Of a DNA stretch of 24,330 nt, positions 1-8,600 are shown one piece after another (position 1 is the first letter of the stretch; each line of letters begins with the position of its first letter). The position numbers were made by a program, and so were the translations under genes. The notes beneath the pieces were generated by a model. It searched no databases and had not been told where the DNA came from. It worked only from the letters and a program-made list of their open reading frames with translations. Origin of the DNA: CAYYJM01 sp964471755 (GTDB lineage Bacteria > Planctomycetota > Planctomycetia > Gemmatales > Gemmataceae); contig CAYYJM010000069.1 in assembly GCA_964471755.1 (NCBI GenBank), positions 1-24,330 of the forward strand, in the 5' to 3' direction.

Positions 1-210
1 TGTAGGGTGGGCGGGAGCGCCACCGACGCCCGCCCCGTTTCTTGAGCCGTCACAGCGCAGGCCCACCGATGCTCCGACGGGAGCGCAGCGACACCGCAGA
101 CGTCTTGTTCTGATCGGTGTCGCTGCGCTCCTGAGCGAGGATTGGTGGGCCTGCGCTGTTCCGGCCTTCAGGGGCGATTGGGCTGCGGTGACGCTCCCGC
201 CCACCCTACA
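1..210. repeat. 210-bp imperfect palindrome (MITE-like repeat or large hairpin RNA)
   Basis: Three perfect arm pairs are nested around one centre between bases 105 and 106: 1-19 with 192-210 (19 bp), 52-67 with 144-159 (16 bp) and 81-96 with 115-130 (16 bp). The unpaired stretches on both sides have equal lengths (32 and 32 nt, 13 and 13 nt), so register is kept across the whole element, and the diverged parts still match partly. No open frame of note lies inside it. The symmetry suggests a once nearly perfect palindrome, such as a miniature inverted-repeat element, or a long RNA hairpin. The left arm begins exactly at the window edge, so the element may extend further left. No target-site duplication can be tested here. 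Confidence 0.8.
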
Positions 211-261
211 TCCTGAACCGGCGGGCTAACGCCGCGCCGCTCGCCAAACGTCACAATCCCG

Positions 262-290
262 CTGACAGGCGACGAGAGGGCCACTACAGT
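262..290 (+). promoter_or_regulatory. Putative sigma-70-type promoter of the helicase-cls operon
   Basis: A -35-like CTGACA (262-267, five of six consensus bases) is separated by 17 nt from a -10-like TACAGT (285-290, four of six). Transcription would start near 297, ahead of the ribosome-binding site GAGGAGG at 324-330. The match comes from reading the bases only. Planctomycete promoters are poorly characterised, so this is a candidate. Confidence 0.4.
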
Positions 291-337
291 GACAGGAGCG
301 GCCCGCGGGTGCCGCACGGCCCCGAGGAGGAACCGTC

Positions 338-2671
338 ATGGCGTCGGTCGATCGCGACGAGCTGGCCACACGCTACCTGGAACAACTTCCCTATCCACCC
401 TACCCGGTGCAGGAGAACGCCCTGCTCGCCTGGTTTACGGCCGAACAGGGCGTCCTCGTCTGCGCCCCGACCGGCACCGGCAAGACGCTCATCGCCCAGG
501 CCGCACTCTTCGAGGCCCTGCACACGGGCACGAAGGCGTACTACACCACGCCACTGATCGCCCTGACCGAACAGAAGTTCCGCGAGATGCAGGAGACCGT
601 CGTCCGCTGGGGCTTTCCGCCCGAGAGCATCGGCCTGGTCACCGGCAACCGCCGCGTCAATCCCGATGCGCCGATCCTCATCGTCGTCGCCGAGATTCTG
701 CTCAACCGACTGCTCAATCCCGAGGCGTTCGACTTCGCCGGTGTGTCGGCCGTCGTCATGGACGAGTTCCACAACTTCGCCGACATCGAACGCGGCATCG
801 TCTGGGAACTCTCCCTGGCCATGCTGCCGAAGCACATTCGTCTGCTGCTGCTGTCGGCGACCGTTGGCAACTCGCTGGAGTTCATCGCCTGGCTGGAACG
901 CTCGCACGGCCGGAAGCTCGAACTCGTCGAGAGCAAGGAACGCAAGGTGCCATTGACCTTCCGCTGGGTGGCCGACGAGTTCCTCGGCGATCAGCTCGTC
1001 CGCATGGCCAGGGGCGAGGGCGAGGCCCGCACGACGCCGGCCCTGGTCTTCTGCTTCAATCGCGATGAATGCTGGGCCGTCGCCGAGCATCTCAAGGGGC
1101 TCGACCTCCTGCCGGGACAGACGAAGACGGAACTCAACAAGATCGTCGATCACTACGACTGGCCGCACGGCGTCGGGCCGAAGCTGAAGCAGATGCTGCG
1201 TCGCGGCGTCGGCGTCCACCATGCCGGCCTCTTGCCCAAGTATCGCCGGGTCGTCGAGGAACTGTTCCAGAAGAAGCTGCTGGCCGTGTGCATCTGCACC
1301 GAGACGCTCGCCGCGGGCATCAATCTGCCGGCACGCTCCGTCGTGCTGACGACGCTGGTCAAGGGACCGCCGACGAAGCAGCGCCTCATCGAACCGAGCA
1401 GCGCCCATCAAATCTTCGGCCGGGCGGGTCGGCCCCAGTTCGACGACAAGGGCTACGTCTTCGCGATGGCCCACGAGGACGACGTTCGCCTGCTCCGCTG
1501 GCGCGAGAAGTACGACCAGATCCCCGAGACGAGCAAGGACCCGGCCCTGCTCAAGGCCAAGAAGGCCCTGCTCAAGAAGAAGCCGACGAAGAGCGATCGC
1601 GTGACGTACTGGTCAGAGGCGCAGTTCAACCAGCTCCAGCAAGCGCCGCCGGGCAAGCTCTACAGCAAGGGGCCGATCCCCTGGCGACTGCTGGCCTATC
1701 TCCTGAAGATCTCGCCCGAGGTATCCGCCGTCCGCGAGGTCCTCCGCAAGCGTCTGATGGACACGACCCGCGTCAAGTCGAACGAAAACCTGCTCGACCG
1801 GATGCTGCTGACACTGGCCAGTCATGGCTACGTGACGCTGGAGCCGGAACCGCCGCCGGCCGACAGCCCGGAGATGAAGGAGTACACCGTTCAGCGGGCC
1901 GTCGCCACGGAGAAGCTCGATCGACTGCTCGTCTTCCGCTCGGTCCACCCGCTCTACGGAGCGTACCTGCTCGATCATCTCGGCATCGCCAGCCGGGCCG
2001 AGCGGTTGCAGGCGTTCGAGAGCGTCCTGGAGATCCCCCGACCGCTGCTGCGCTACGTCCGCGTGCCGATGCCGGATCAACTGCCGCCCGGCCCGCTGGA
2101 GGAGCGACTCGATCCCGAGTTGATCCAGCGTGGCCTGATCGCCGCCCCGAAATCGCCCGAGGAAGAAGAGGACGACGACGCCCCACCGTGGCAGCGACCG
2201 ACGCCGGAGCTGGCCGAGAAGCTGAAACTCTACTTCGACGCCCTCTATCCCGACGCCCAGGACGTCAACGTCCTGCCGGTCTGGTCGGCGTCGGAACTGC
2301 TGCTCAACTACGCCGGCAATTTCAACCTCTACGTCCGGACGCGCGATCTGATCAAGCAGGAAGGGATCATCTTCCGCCATCTACTGCGGCTGGTGCTGCT
2401 CTGCGCCGAGTTCGCCGAACTGACGCCGGCCGACACGACGCCGGAAGCGTGGCGTGCCGACCTGAGCGACATCATGGATCGACTGACAGCGAGCTGTCGC
2501 GAGGTCGATCCGACGAGTACGGATCAGGCCATCCAGCAGGCCCACTCGCACGATGTCGTCGAGGGCGAGGAAGCGATCAAGCATCCGATTCCGATCCACG
2601 CGGCGCAGGCCGAGGCACCGAAGGACGAGGAGCCCCCCCGGGATTTCGGGGCCGGGATCTTCGACGAATGA
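338..2671 (+). CDS. Ski2-like DEAD/DEAH-box helicase (superfamily II)
   Basis: This 777-residue protein carries the full set of SF2 helicase motifs. Motif I is APTGTGKT (43-50), motif II is DEFH (142-145) and motif III is SAT (173-175). GVHHAGLLPKYR (292-303), TETLAAGINLPA (321-332) and QIFGRAGRP (358-366) are typical of Ski2/Mtr4-like enzymes. It should use ATP to unwind RNA or DNA in the cytoplasm; the substrate cannot be read from sequence. The 400 residues after the core have no firmly recognised domain; the part after the GRAGR motif resembles the accessory region of DUF3516-type bacterial helicases, and there is an acidic patch near residues 607-613. ATG 338 is chosen because GAGGAGG lies 7 nt upstream. 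The stop overlaps the start of the cardiolipin synthase gene by 4 nt, so the two are probably cotranscribed. Confidence 0.93.
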   Translation: MASVDRDELATRYLEQLPYPPYPVQENALLAWFTAEQGVLVCAPTGTGKTLIAQAALFEALHTGTKAYYTTPLIALTEQKFREMQETVVRWGFPPESIGLVTGNRRVNPDAPILIVVAEILLNRLLNPEAFDFAGVSAVVMDEFHNFADIERGIVWELSLAMLPKHIRLLLLSATVGNSLEFIAWLERSHGRKLELVESKERKVPLTFRWVADEFLGDQLVRMARGEGEARTTPALVFCFNRDECWAVAEHLKGLDLLPGQTKTELNKIVDHYDWPHGVGPKLKQMLRRGVGVHHAGLLPKYRRVVEELFQKKLLAVCICTETLAAGINLPARSVVLTTLVKGPPTKQRLIEPSSAHQIFGRAGRPQFDDKGYVFAMAHEDDVRLLRWREKYDQIPETSKDPALLKAKKALLKKKPTKSDRVTYWSEAQFNQLQQAPPGKLYSKGPIPWRLLAYLLKISPEVSAVREVLRKRLMDTTRVKSNENLLDRMLLTLASHGYVTLEPEPPPADSPEMKEYTVQRAVATEKLDRLLVFRSVHPLYGAYLLDHLGIASRAERLQAFESVLEIPRPLLRYVRVPMPDQLPPGPLEERLDPELIQRGLIAAPKSPEEEEDDDAPPWQRPTPELAEKLKLYFDALYPDAQDVNVLPVWSASELLLNYAGNFNLYVRTRDLIKQEGIIFRHLLRLVLLCAEFAELTPADTTPEAWRADLSDIMDRLTASCREVDPTSTDQAIQQAHSHDVVEGEEAIKHPIPIHAAQAEAPKDEEPPRDFGAGIFDE

Positions 2672-4104
2672 CGCACATGGACCATGTCACCTGGACCATC
2701 GTCTACCTGGCGGTGGAGTGGCTCATCTGCATCATCATGCTGGTGGTCGTACCCTTTCGGCGCATGCCGGAGGCGGCCAAGAGCTGGCTGCTGTTCGTCT
2801 TCTTTCTGCCGATACCGGGTCTGGTTCTGTATCTGCTGATCGGCCGAACCCGTCTGCCGAAGTCGCGTCAGGAGATCATCGATCGGCTGCCGAGTGTTCT
2901 GCAATCCACCGTGGAGCAGCTCGCCAGCTCGCCGCACATCTTCCATCCGCACCCGTCCGGCGACCTGGACAGCATTCGGCGGATGGCGCAGCACCTGAGC
3001 CGCCTCGACGTACTGGGCGGCAGCGATCTCGAGATCGTCTCGGACTACCGCCAGACGCTCACCCGCCTGGCCGCCGACATCGACACGGCCGAGCATCACG
3101 TCCACCTGCTGTTCTACATCCTGCGCCTGGATGACTGGACCGAACCGATCTTCCAGGCCCTGGAACGGGCCGTCGCTCGGGGAGTCCTCTGCCGGGTCAT
3201 GTACGATTCGTATGGCTCCTGGGGCAAGGTCGGCCCGGCCTTAATCCGTCTGAGCAAGGCCGGCGTCCAGGTCGAGGCGGCTCTGCCGGTGTCGGTCTTT
3301 CGGCGCAAGGCCGCCCGGTTCGATCTGCGCAACCATCGCAAGATCGCCATCATCGATGGCCGAATCGGCTGGACCGGCTCGCTCAACCTGATCGCCGCCG
3401 ACTTCAAGCCGGGCATTCGCTACCAGGAGCTGATGGTCCGGGCGACCGGCCCGATCGTGCTGCAACTACAGTACATCTTCACCTCGGACTGGTATCAGGA
3501 ACGAGAGGAACCCCTGCTCGGGGCGGGCTACTTTCCCGATCCGGAGATCACCGGCAACAGCTCGGCCCAGGTGCTGCCCAGCGGCCCGGACTTCCCCGGC
3601 GAGGGCGTCCATCGCCTGCTCGTGGAGATGATCCACCAGGCGCGGAGACAGGTGGTGATCACGACGCCGTATTTCGTTCCGGACGAGGCTCTTCTGGTGG
3701 CCCTGACCAACGCGGTCTTGCGCGGCGTCAAGGTGATCCTCGTGCTATCGCGGAAGCTGGATCAAGTTCTGGTCCACCTGGCGCAGAAGTCGTACTACGC
3801 CGAGTTGCTCAAGGCCGGGGTGACCATCTACCGCTACCGGCCGGCGTTCCTGCACGCCAAGCACATGACCGTGGACGACTCGCTGGCCCTGATCGGCTCG
3901 AGCAACATGGACATCCGCTCGTTCAAGCTGAACGCGGAGGTGAGCCTCATCTGCTACAGTCCCGAGATGGTCTCCGCCCTGCAAGCGGAGCAGGCGGCCT
4001 ACCTGCAACAGAGCGACGAGCTGACGAAGGAGGAGTGGGCGAAACGCACCTTCGGGGCTCGCTTCGCGGAGGTCATGGCCCGGCTGGTGAGCCCGCTGCT
4101 GTGA
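2668..4104 (+). CDS. cls: Cardiolipin synthase (phospholipase D superfamily)
   Basis: The product has 478 residues, close to the usual 480-500 of ClsA-type enzymes. Two N-terminal membrane segments (about 9-30 and 39-59) are followed by two phospholipase D HKD motifs: H223-K225-D230, followed by GSLN, and H396-K398-D403, followed by GSSNMD. These enzymes join phosphatidyl groups to make cardiolipin at the inner membrane. ATG 2668 overlaps the helicase stop in an ATGA arrangement; a second in-frame ATG at 2677 is possible. The same frame stays open upstream through the helicase gene to about 1069, but that stretch is an out-of-frame shadow and not an N-terminal fusion. The link to an RNA/DNA helicase in one operon has no obvious functional reading. 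Confidence 0.93.
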   Translation: MTHMDHVTWTIVYLAVEWLICIIMLVVVPFRRMPEAAKSWLLFVFFLPIPGLVLYLLIGRTRLPKSRQEIIDRLPSVLQSTVEQLASSPHIFHPHPSGDLDSIRRMAQHLSRLDVLGGSDLEIVSDYRQTLTRLAADIDTAEHHVHLLFYILRLDDWTEPIFQALERAVARGVLCRVMYDSYGSWGKVGPALIRLSKAGVQVEAALPVSVFRRKAARFDLRNHRKIAIIDGRIGWTGSLNLIAADFKPGIRYQELMVRATGPIVLQLQYIFTSDWYQEREEPLLGAGYFPDPEITGNSSAQVLPSGPDFPGEGVHRLLVEMIHQARRQVVITTPYFVPDEALLVALTNAVLRGVKVILVLSRKLDQVLVHLAQKSYYAELLKAGVTIYRYRPAFLHAKHMTVDDSLALIGSSNMDIRSFKLNAEVSLICYSPEMVSALQAEQAAYLQQSDELTKEEWAKRTFGARFAEVMARLVSPLL

Positions 4105-4158
4105 TCCACGGCGAAAGTTCTTGAACGGGATCGACTCCGGCCCGACACTGGGGCGAAG

Positions 4159-4189
4159 TCGGAGGCCGCCGAAGACGGCCGACCTCCGA
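4159..4189 (+). terminator. Stem-loop after cls, possible terminator
   Basis: Bases 4159-4165 pair with 4183-4189 (7 bp), and an inner GCC/GGC pairing (4168-4170 with 4177-4179) surrounds GAAGAC. It lies 55 nt after the cls stop and ahead of the hydrolase gene. There is no clear T-run, so intrinsic termination is uncertain. Confidence 0.3.
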
Positions 4190-4226
4190 AGGCGTCTCGT
4201 TTCCTGCCGGGTGGAGAATTCGATCC

Positions 4227-5600
4227 GTGGTTCCATCAACTGCGCGCGTGCTGGTGCCTGCTGGCCTTCTGCTCCTCGTCGTGGCGTCCGGCCTGGCCGC
4301 ACCCCGACCGCCCTACGATGTCTTTCCGTCGGCCGAGCCGCCTTACTACCGGGTGCGCTACGAGGCGTCGAGCCGGCCCGGCGAGCTGATCTATCCGGTG
4401 AACTACACCGTCTGGATTCCGCCCGGCGTCAAGACCCTGCGCGGCGTGATCGTTCATCAACACGGCTGCGGCGAGGGATCGTGCAAGTCCGGCCTGACCG
4501 GCGCGTACGACCTGCACTGGCAGGCCCTGGCGAAGAAGCACGACTGTGCCCTGCTCGCCCCGGCCTATGAGCAACCGGAGAAGGCCGATTGCCAGATGTG
4601 GTGCGATCCGCGCAACGGCTCCGGGGCGGCATTTCAGAAGGGCCTGGCCGACCTCGGCGCGAAGTCGGGGCATCCCGAGCTGGCGACGGTGCCGTGGGCT
4701 CTGTGGGGACACAGCGGCGGCGGTCACTGGGCCGGCGGCATGGTGCTGGGCCATCCCGAGCGCGTCGCGGCCGCCTGGCTGCGTTCGGGCGTGCCGCTGC
4801 TGAAGGCGAACCCCGCGCGTTCGACGATCAAGGCGCACACGCTTCCGGAAGCCGCCCTGAAGGTGCCGCTGATGTGCAATCTCGGCACGAAGGAAGGCGT
4901 CACGGTCAAGGACGGCCGCTTCGGTGGCGTCTGGCCCGCCAACGAGGTGTTCTTCACCGAACTGCGTTCGCGGGGCGGCCTGGTCGGCGTGGCCGTTGAT
5001 CCATTGACGGCCCATGAGTGCGGCAATCAGCGTTACCTCGCCATTCCCTGGCTCGACGCTTGCCTGACCGCTCGACTGCCGCGCGTCAGCGGCGATCCGC
5101 TCCAGGCCATGCCGACCGAGCCGGCCTGGCTCGCCCCGCTGGCCGGTACGGAGGCCGTGCCCGCCGCGAAGTACACCGGCGAGGTGCGGAAGGCAGTCTG
5201 GCTGCCGAACGCGGCCATCGCCCGGGCGTGGGTGCAGTACACGAAGGACACGGCGGTGACCGATGACACGCCGCCGTCAGCTCCCACGAAGGTCCGGCTC
5301 CTGGGCAACGTTCTCACCTGGGAGGCCGAGGCCGATCTCGAAAGCGGCCTGGCGAACTTCGTCATCGAGCGCGATGGCCAGGTTGTCGCCAGCGTGCCGG
5401 AGAAGGGCAAGAATCCCTTCGGCCGGCCTCTCTTCCAGAACCTGCAATACAGCGACACGCCGTCGCAACCGCTGGTGCCGATGCGCTACACGGACACGAA
5501 GGCGACGCCCGGCACGAAGCACACCTACCGGGTCATCGCCGTGAACACCGTGGGGCTGAAGTCGAAGCCGAGCGCCGACGCGGTCGGCGGCCAGGAGTGA
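4227..5600 (+). CDS. Exported alpha/beta hydrolase with C-terminal Fn3-like domain
   Basis: This 457-residue protein starts with a signal peptide (hydrophobic about 8-24, likely cleaved near Ala-Ala-Pro 24-26). An alpha/beta hydrolase domain follows, with the nucleophile elbow GHSGG (Ser163) and a likely catalytic His263 in AHECG; the acid residue is not certain. Several Cys residues (81, 86, 107, 122, 126) suggest disulfides and fit export. From about residue 345 a Fn3-like module ends the protein (VLTWEAEADLESGLANFVI, then HTYRVIAVN). The substrate is unknown: an esterase, or a dienelactone-hydrolase-like enzyme acting on polymers, are possibilities. The start codon is GTG, supported by GGAGA at 4213-4217, 9 nt upstream. 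It lies 122 nt after cls and may have its own promoter. It converges on the kinase gene. Confidence 0.85.
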   Translation: MVPSTARVLVPAGLLLLVVASGLAAPRPPYDVFPSAEPPYYRVRYEASSRPGELIYPVNYTVWIPPGVKTLRGVIVHQHGCGEGSCKSGLTGAYDLHWQALAKKHDCALLAPAYEQPEKADCQMWCDPRNGSGAAFQKGLADLGAKSGHPELATVPWALWGHSGGGHWAGGMVLGHPERVAAAWLRSGVPLLKANPARSTIKAHTLPEAALKVPLMCNLGTKEGVTVKDGRFGGVWPANEVFFTELRSRGGLVGVAVDPLTAHECGNQRYLAIPWLDACLTARLPRVSGDPLQAMPTEPAWLAPLAGTEAVPAAKYTGEVRKAVWLPNAAIARAWVQYTKDTAVTDDTPPSAPTKVRLLGNVLTWEAEADLESGLANFVIERDGQVVASVPEKGKNPFGRPLFQNLQYSDTPSQPLVPMRYTDTKATPGTKHTYRVIAVNTVGLKSKPSADAVGGQE

Positions 5601-5605
5601 GGATT

Positions 5606-5647
5606 CTCAGGAAGCCGGCGGACAGGAATACGAAAGCGTTTCCTGAG
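5606..5647. terminator. Inverted repeat between convergent genes, possible bidirectional terminator
   Basis: Bases 5606-5613 are the reverse complement of 5640-5647 (8 bp) with a 26-nt loop. The repeat fills the 49-nt gap between the hydrolase stop and the kinase stop. The long loop and lack of a T-run make intrinsic termination only a possibility. Confidence 0.35.
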
Positions 5648-5649
5648 GG

Positions 5650-8600
5650 TCAGGGAGCCGAACGAGGCGGCTTCTCGCCACTCGCACGCTGACGCAGTTC
5701 GGAAACGGACATTGCGCCTTCTTGCAGGGAGAGGTCAGCAACTCGAATCGATGGCTCCTGACGTGGGTTTTGAGCCATCGTCTCCGGCTTCCATTGCAAC
5801 CGCAGTTCCCGGGAGCCCACGACCAGGGCACGGGGAACCCGGGCAGAGCCACGGGGTTGGCCGTCGAGGCATACCGTGAGCCGCGCACCCGATTTGTTGA
5901 CCGCCACGTGAACCCAGCGACCGGAGGGCAGCCGCGCTCCGCCGGTGCAATAGTCAGAGCCCCAGCCGAGGATACTCTTCGCGGTCAGCCAGCCGTGGTC
6001 GATTTCCAGACGAAGCGGATCCACGGCCGCCCCCTCGGCACTGGAGAGCAGCGTGTGCTTCGCGCCTCCCCGGGGGTCTTCCCAGCGCAACCAGAAGGAC
6101 AGGGTGAAGTCCACAGGAGGGAAGTGCCTCATTCCGTAGACGATCCGAGCGGACTCGCTCAGGGTCGTGCCCACTTCGTCTGCCTTTGCTTCCGTCTCGG
6201 GGAGGTCTGACTCGAGGACCCGGCCGACGCGGGGTCGAGGACCACCGGCCAGGGCATCCTCCAGAAGGATCGCCGCAGGCTTCCCCACAGCGGCTGGCCA
6301 GTCTCCCGGCCAGGCGGGCAACTCCACTTCGGTAAGCGCTCGCCAGCGCTCCGTCCATTCGTCCGGGGTCAGGGGGACCATCCGACCATTGCCATCCACC
6401 CGCTCTCCAGCGATCAACTCCGCCCGGCGGAGAAGGTCCGCTCCCGGCTCGTGAGTGGGCCGGAGCATCGCGCTGACATCATAGCCGCGCACTCCCCGAT
6501 CGAGGCCACCGGCGATGATGCGCTTGCCTGGCGACGGGTAAAGCACCGACACCGCCTGGGCATCATGGCTCCCGGCCAGTTCGGGGGTCAACGGTCTGCC
6601 GAGGGGCAGGTCGAACACGGCCACACCGCTCAAGGCGGCACCGACGAGCCGGCTCCCATCCCGGGCAAGTGCGATATCCTGCGACACGAGTTGCTCCACG
6701 GAAAAGCTCGACAGGAGGCGGCCCGACCGGAAGTTCCAGCGCCGCACGATCCCATCTTCACAGGTCGTGAGGATCTCCTCGGGGGCCCCCGGGAAGCGCG
6801 CCCGCACGACGAGCCGTGGATGTACCAGCGGCGAGCCGATCAGCTTGCCGGACTCTACCTCCCAGACGCGAGCCTTCCGGTCACGACCGGCGGTGACGAG
6901 GTGCTGCCCGGTCGGGTCGAAGACCGCCTCATGCACGCGCTCACCATGCGGCAACCGATGGAGGAGTTTGGCCTTCCGAACGTCCCACAACTCCACGGAG
7001 CGGCCCATCTCCCAGCTCGCGAGCCGGGTGCCGGTCGGGTCGAAACAGCACAGCCCGTTGGACCACCACAGATGCGGGTCGGAGGGTGTCCGCACTCCGC
7101 TGTCCAGGCGATGGAGGATGCGGCCCGTCTCTGGATCGAGCAGCAGGACCGGTCCCCTGGCGCAGGTGACGGCGAGGAGATCCCCTTTGGAACTGAGAGC
7201 CAGGCCGCGCGGCTCGGTGGGCATCGGCACCGGCGGCCCCTTGCGCTGGCCTGTGTTCCAGTCCCAGAACTGCACATTACCCGCCTGGCCGTCGGGGAGG
7301 TGCATGGATCGCTGCCGGCCGGCCTGAGTCTGGGCCGCCGAACAGGCCAGGATGGCCGTCGTGCCGTCGCCACTGAACAGCCCGTCGATCACCAGGCCCC
7401 TGGTCTCCAACCGCGGACCGGCAGGCAGACCGTCGTCAACCCGGTGGACCTGGCTGAAGGTCAGCGAGGCGTTTCTGAAGCTGATGCCGGCCAGGAGAAA
7501 GTGTCCGCCATCGGGGCTGGCGGCCACGCGCGAGAAACCGTCGGTAACACGGTGAAAGGCTGGCGGCGAGGCTCGCGGCGTTCGCCAGACGACGATGCGA
7601 CCGTCCGCCTGGGCAACGGCGAGGAGCGGGCCGACCGGGGCGAAGCGTACGAGGACTGCCGGAGCCGTGTGACGCAGCGGCCAGCCCTGGTCCAGCACAC
7701 GCGAATCGGGATCGCCCTGCGGCTCCCAGAACCGCGCCCGTGTATTGTTGCCCACGGTAACGAACACTCTCCGGCCGGGGTGGAAGGCGACGTCCTCGGT
7801 CGGATCGTGTGCGGGATCGAACTGGGCCACTTCCTTCTTGCGGGCGATGTCCCAGACGCGGCCGTAGTTCGCCCAGGTAATCGCCAGGAAGGCCCCGTCG
7901 TCACTGACCGACAGGCCCGAAACCCAGTGCCCAGCCAGCGGAGGAGGGATTGTCAGCAGGGGCTTGCCCGTTTCACCGTCGCGCCAGACGACCCGGTCCC
8001 CTTCGATCGTGAGCAGCTCCCGTCCGCCGGGCAAAAAGAGAGGTGCGCGAGGCAGAGAGTGGGAGATGCCAGTATCGCCGCAGCGGTGCTTCACCGGGGA
8101 GAAGACCGGCCCGGGCCAGAATACCGTCCCAGGGACAGCGAACACCCGGGCGAGGCCGTCCTGGCAGGCCGTCGTCAGGCGGTCGCCCCGGGCGTTGAAG
8201 GCCAGGGCGAGGACCGGCCCAGGGTGCTGACGAACGGAGCCGAAGGCCACCTTGTCGGCACAATCCCAGAGGCGGACCTGGCCGTTCGCCGCCCAGGCCA
8301 GCAGACGGCCATCCGGGCTGAAGCCCAGCGTCCGGACCTTGTCCCTGGCCGGGATGCGACAGTCCTCCCGCAGGTCTTCGCCGCGGTACAGGACGATGTG
8401 TCCATCCGGGCTGGCCAGAGCAAGACGCTCTCCGTCGGGGCTCCAGGCACCGGCGCTGGCGGGAACCTCCTTGCGAATGGCCTGGGTCGGCAGATCCCAG
8501 ACAACCGCGGTTCCGCTCTCGGTCACGACGAGAAGATCGCGGCCGGCCGGATGGAACTCGACGACCCGGTAGCGGTCCTGCGGTGTGCGGAATCGAGGGA

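Noticed and set aside
1069..4104. A 1011-residue reading that would fuse a long N-terminal part to cardiolipin synthase
   Set aside because: The first 533 codons are an out-of-frame reading of the helicase gene and are Arg/Gly/Pro-rich. The true start is the ATG at 2668 with the membrane segments directly after it.
4121..4149. Possible promoter TTGAAC with GACACT before the hydrolase gene
   Set aside because: The -10 part matches only three of six consensus bases, so it is not distinguishable from chance.
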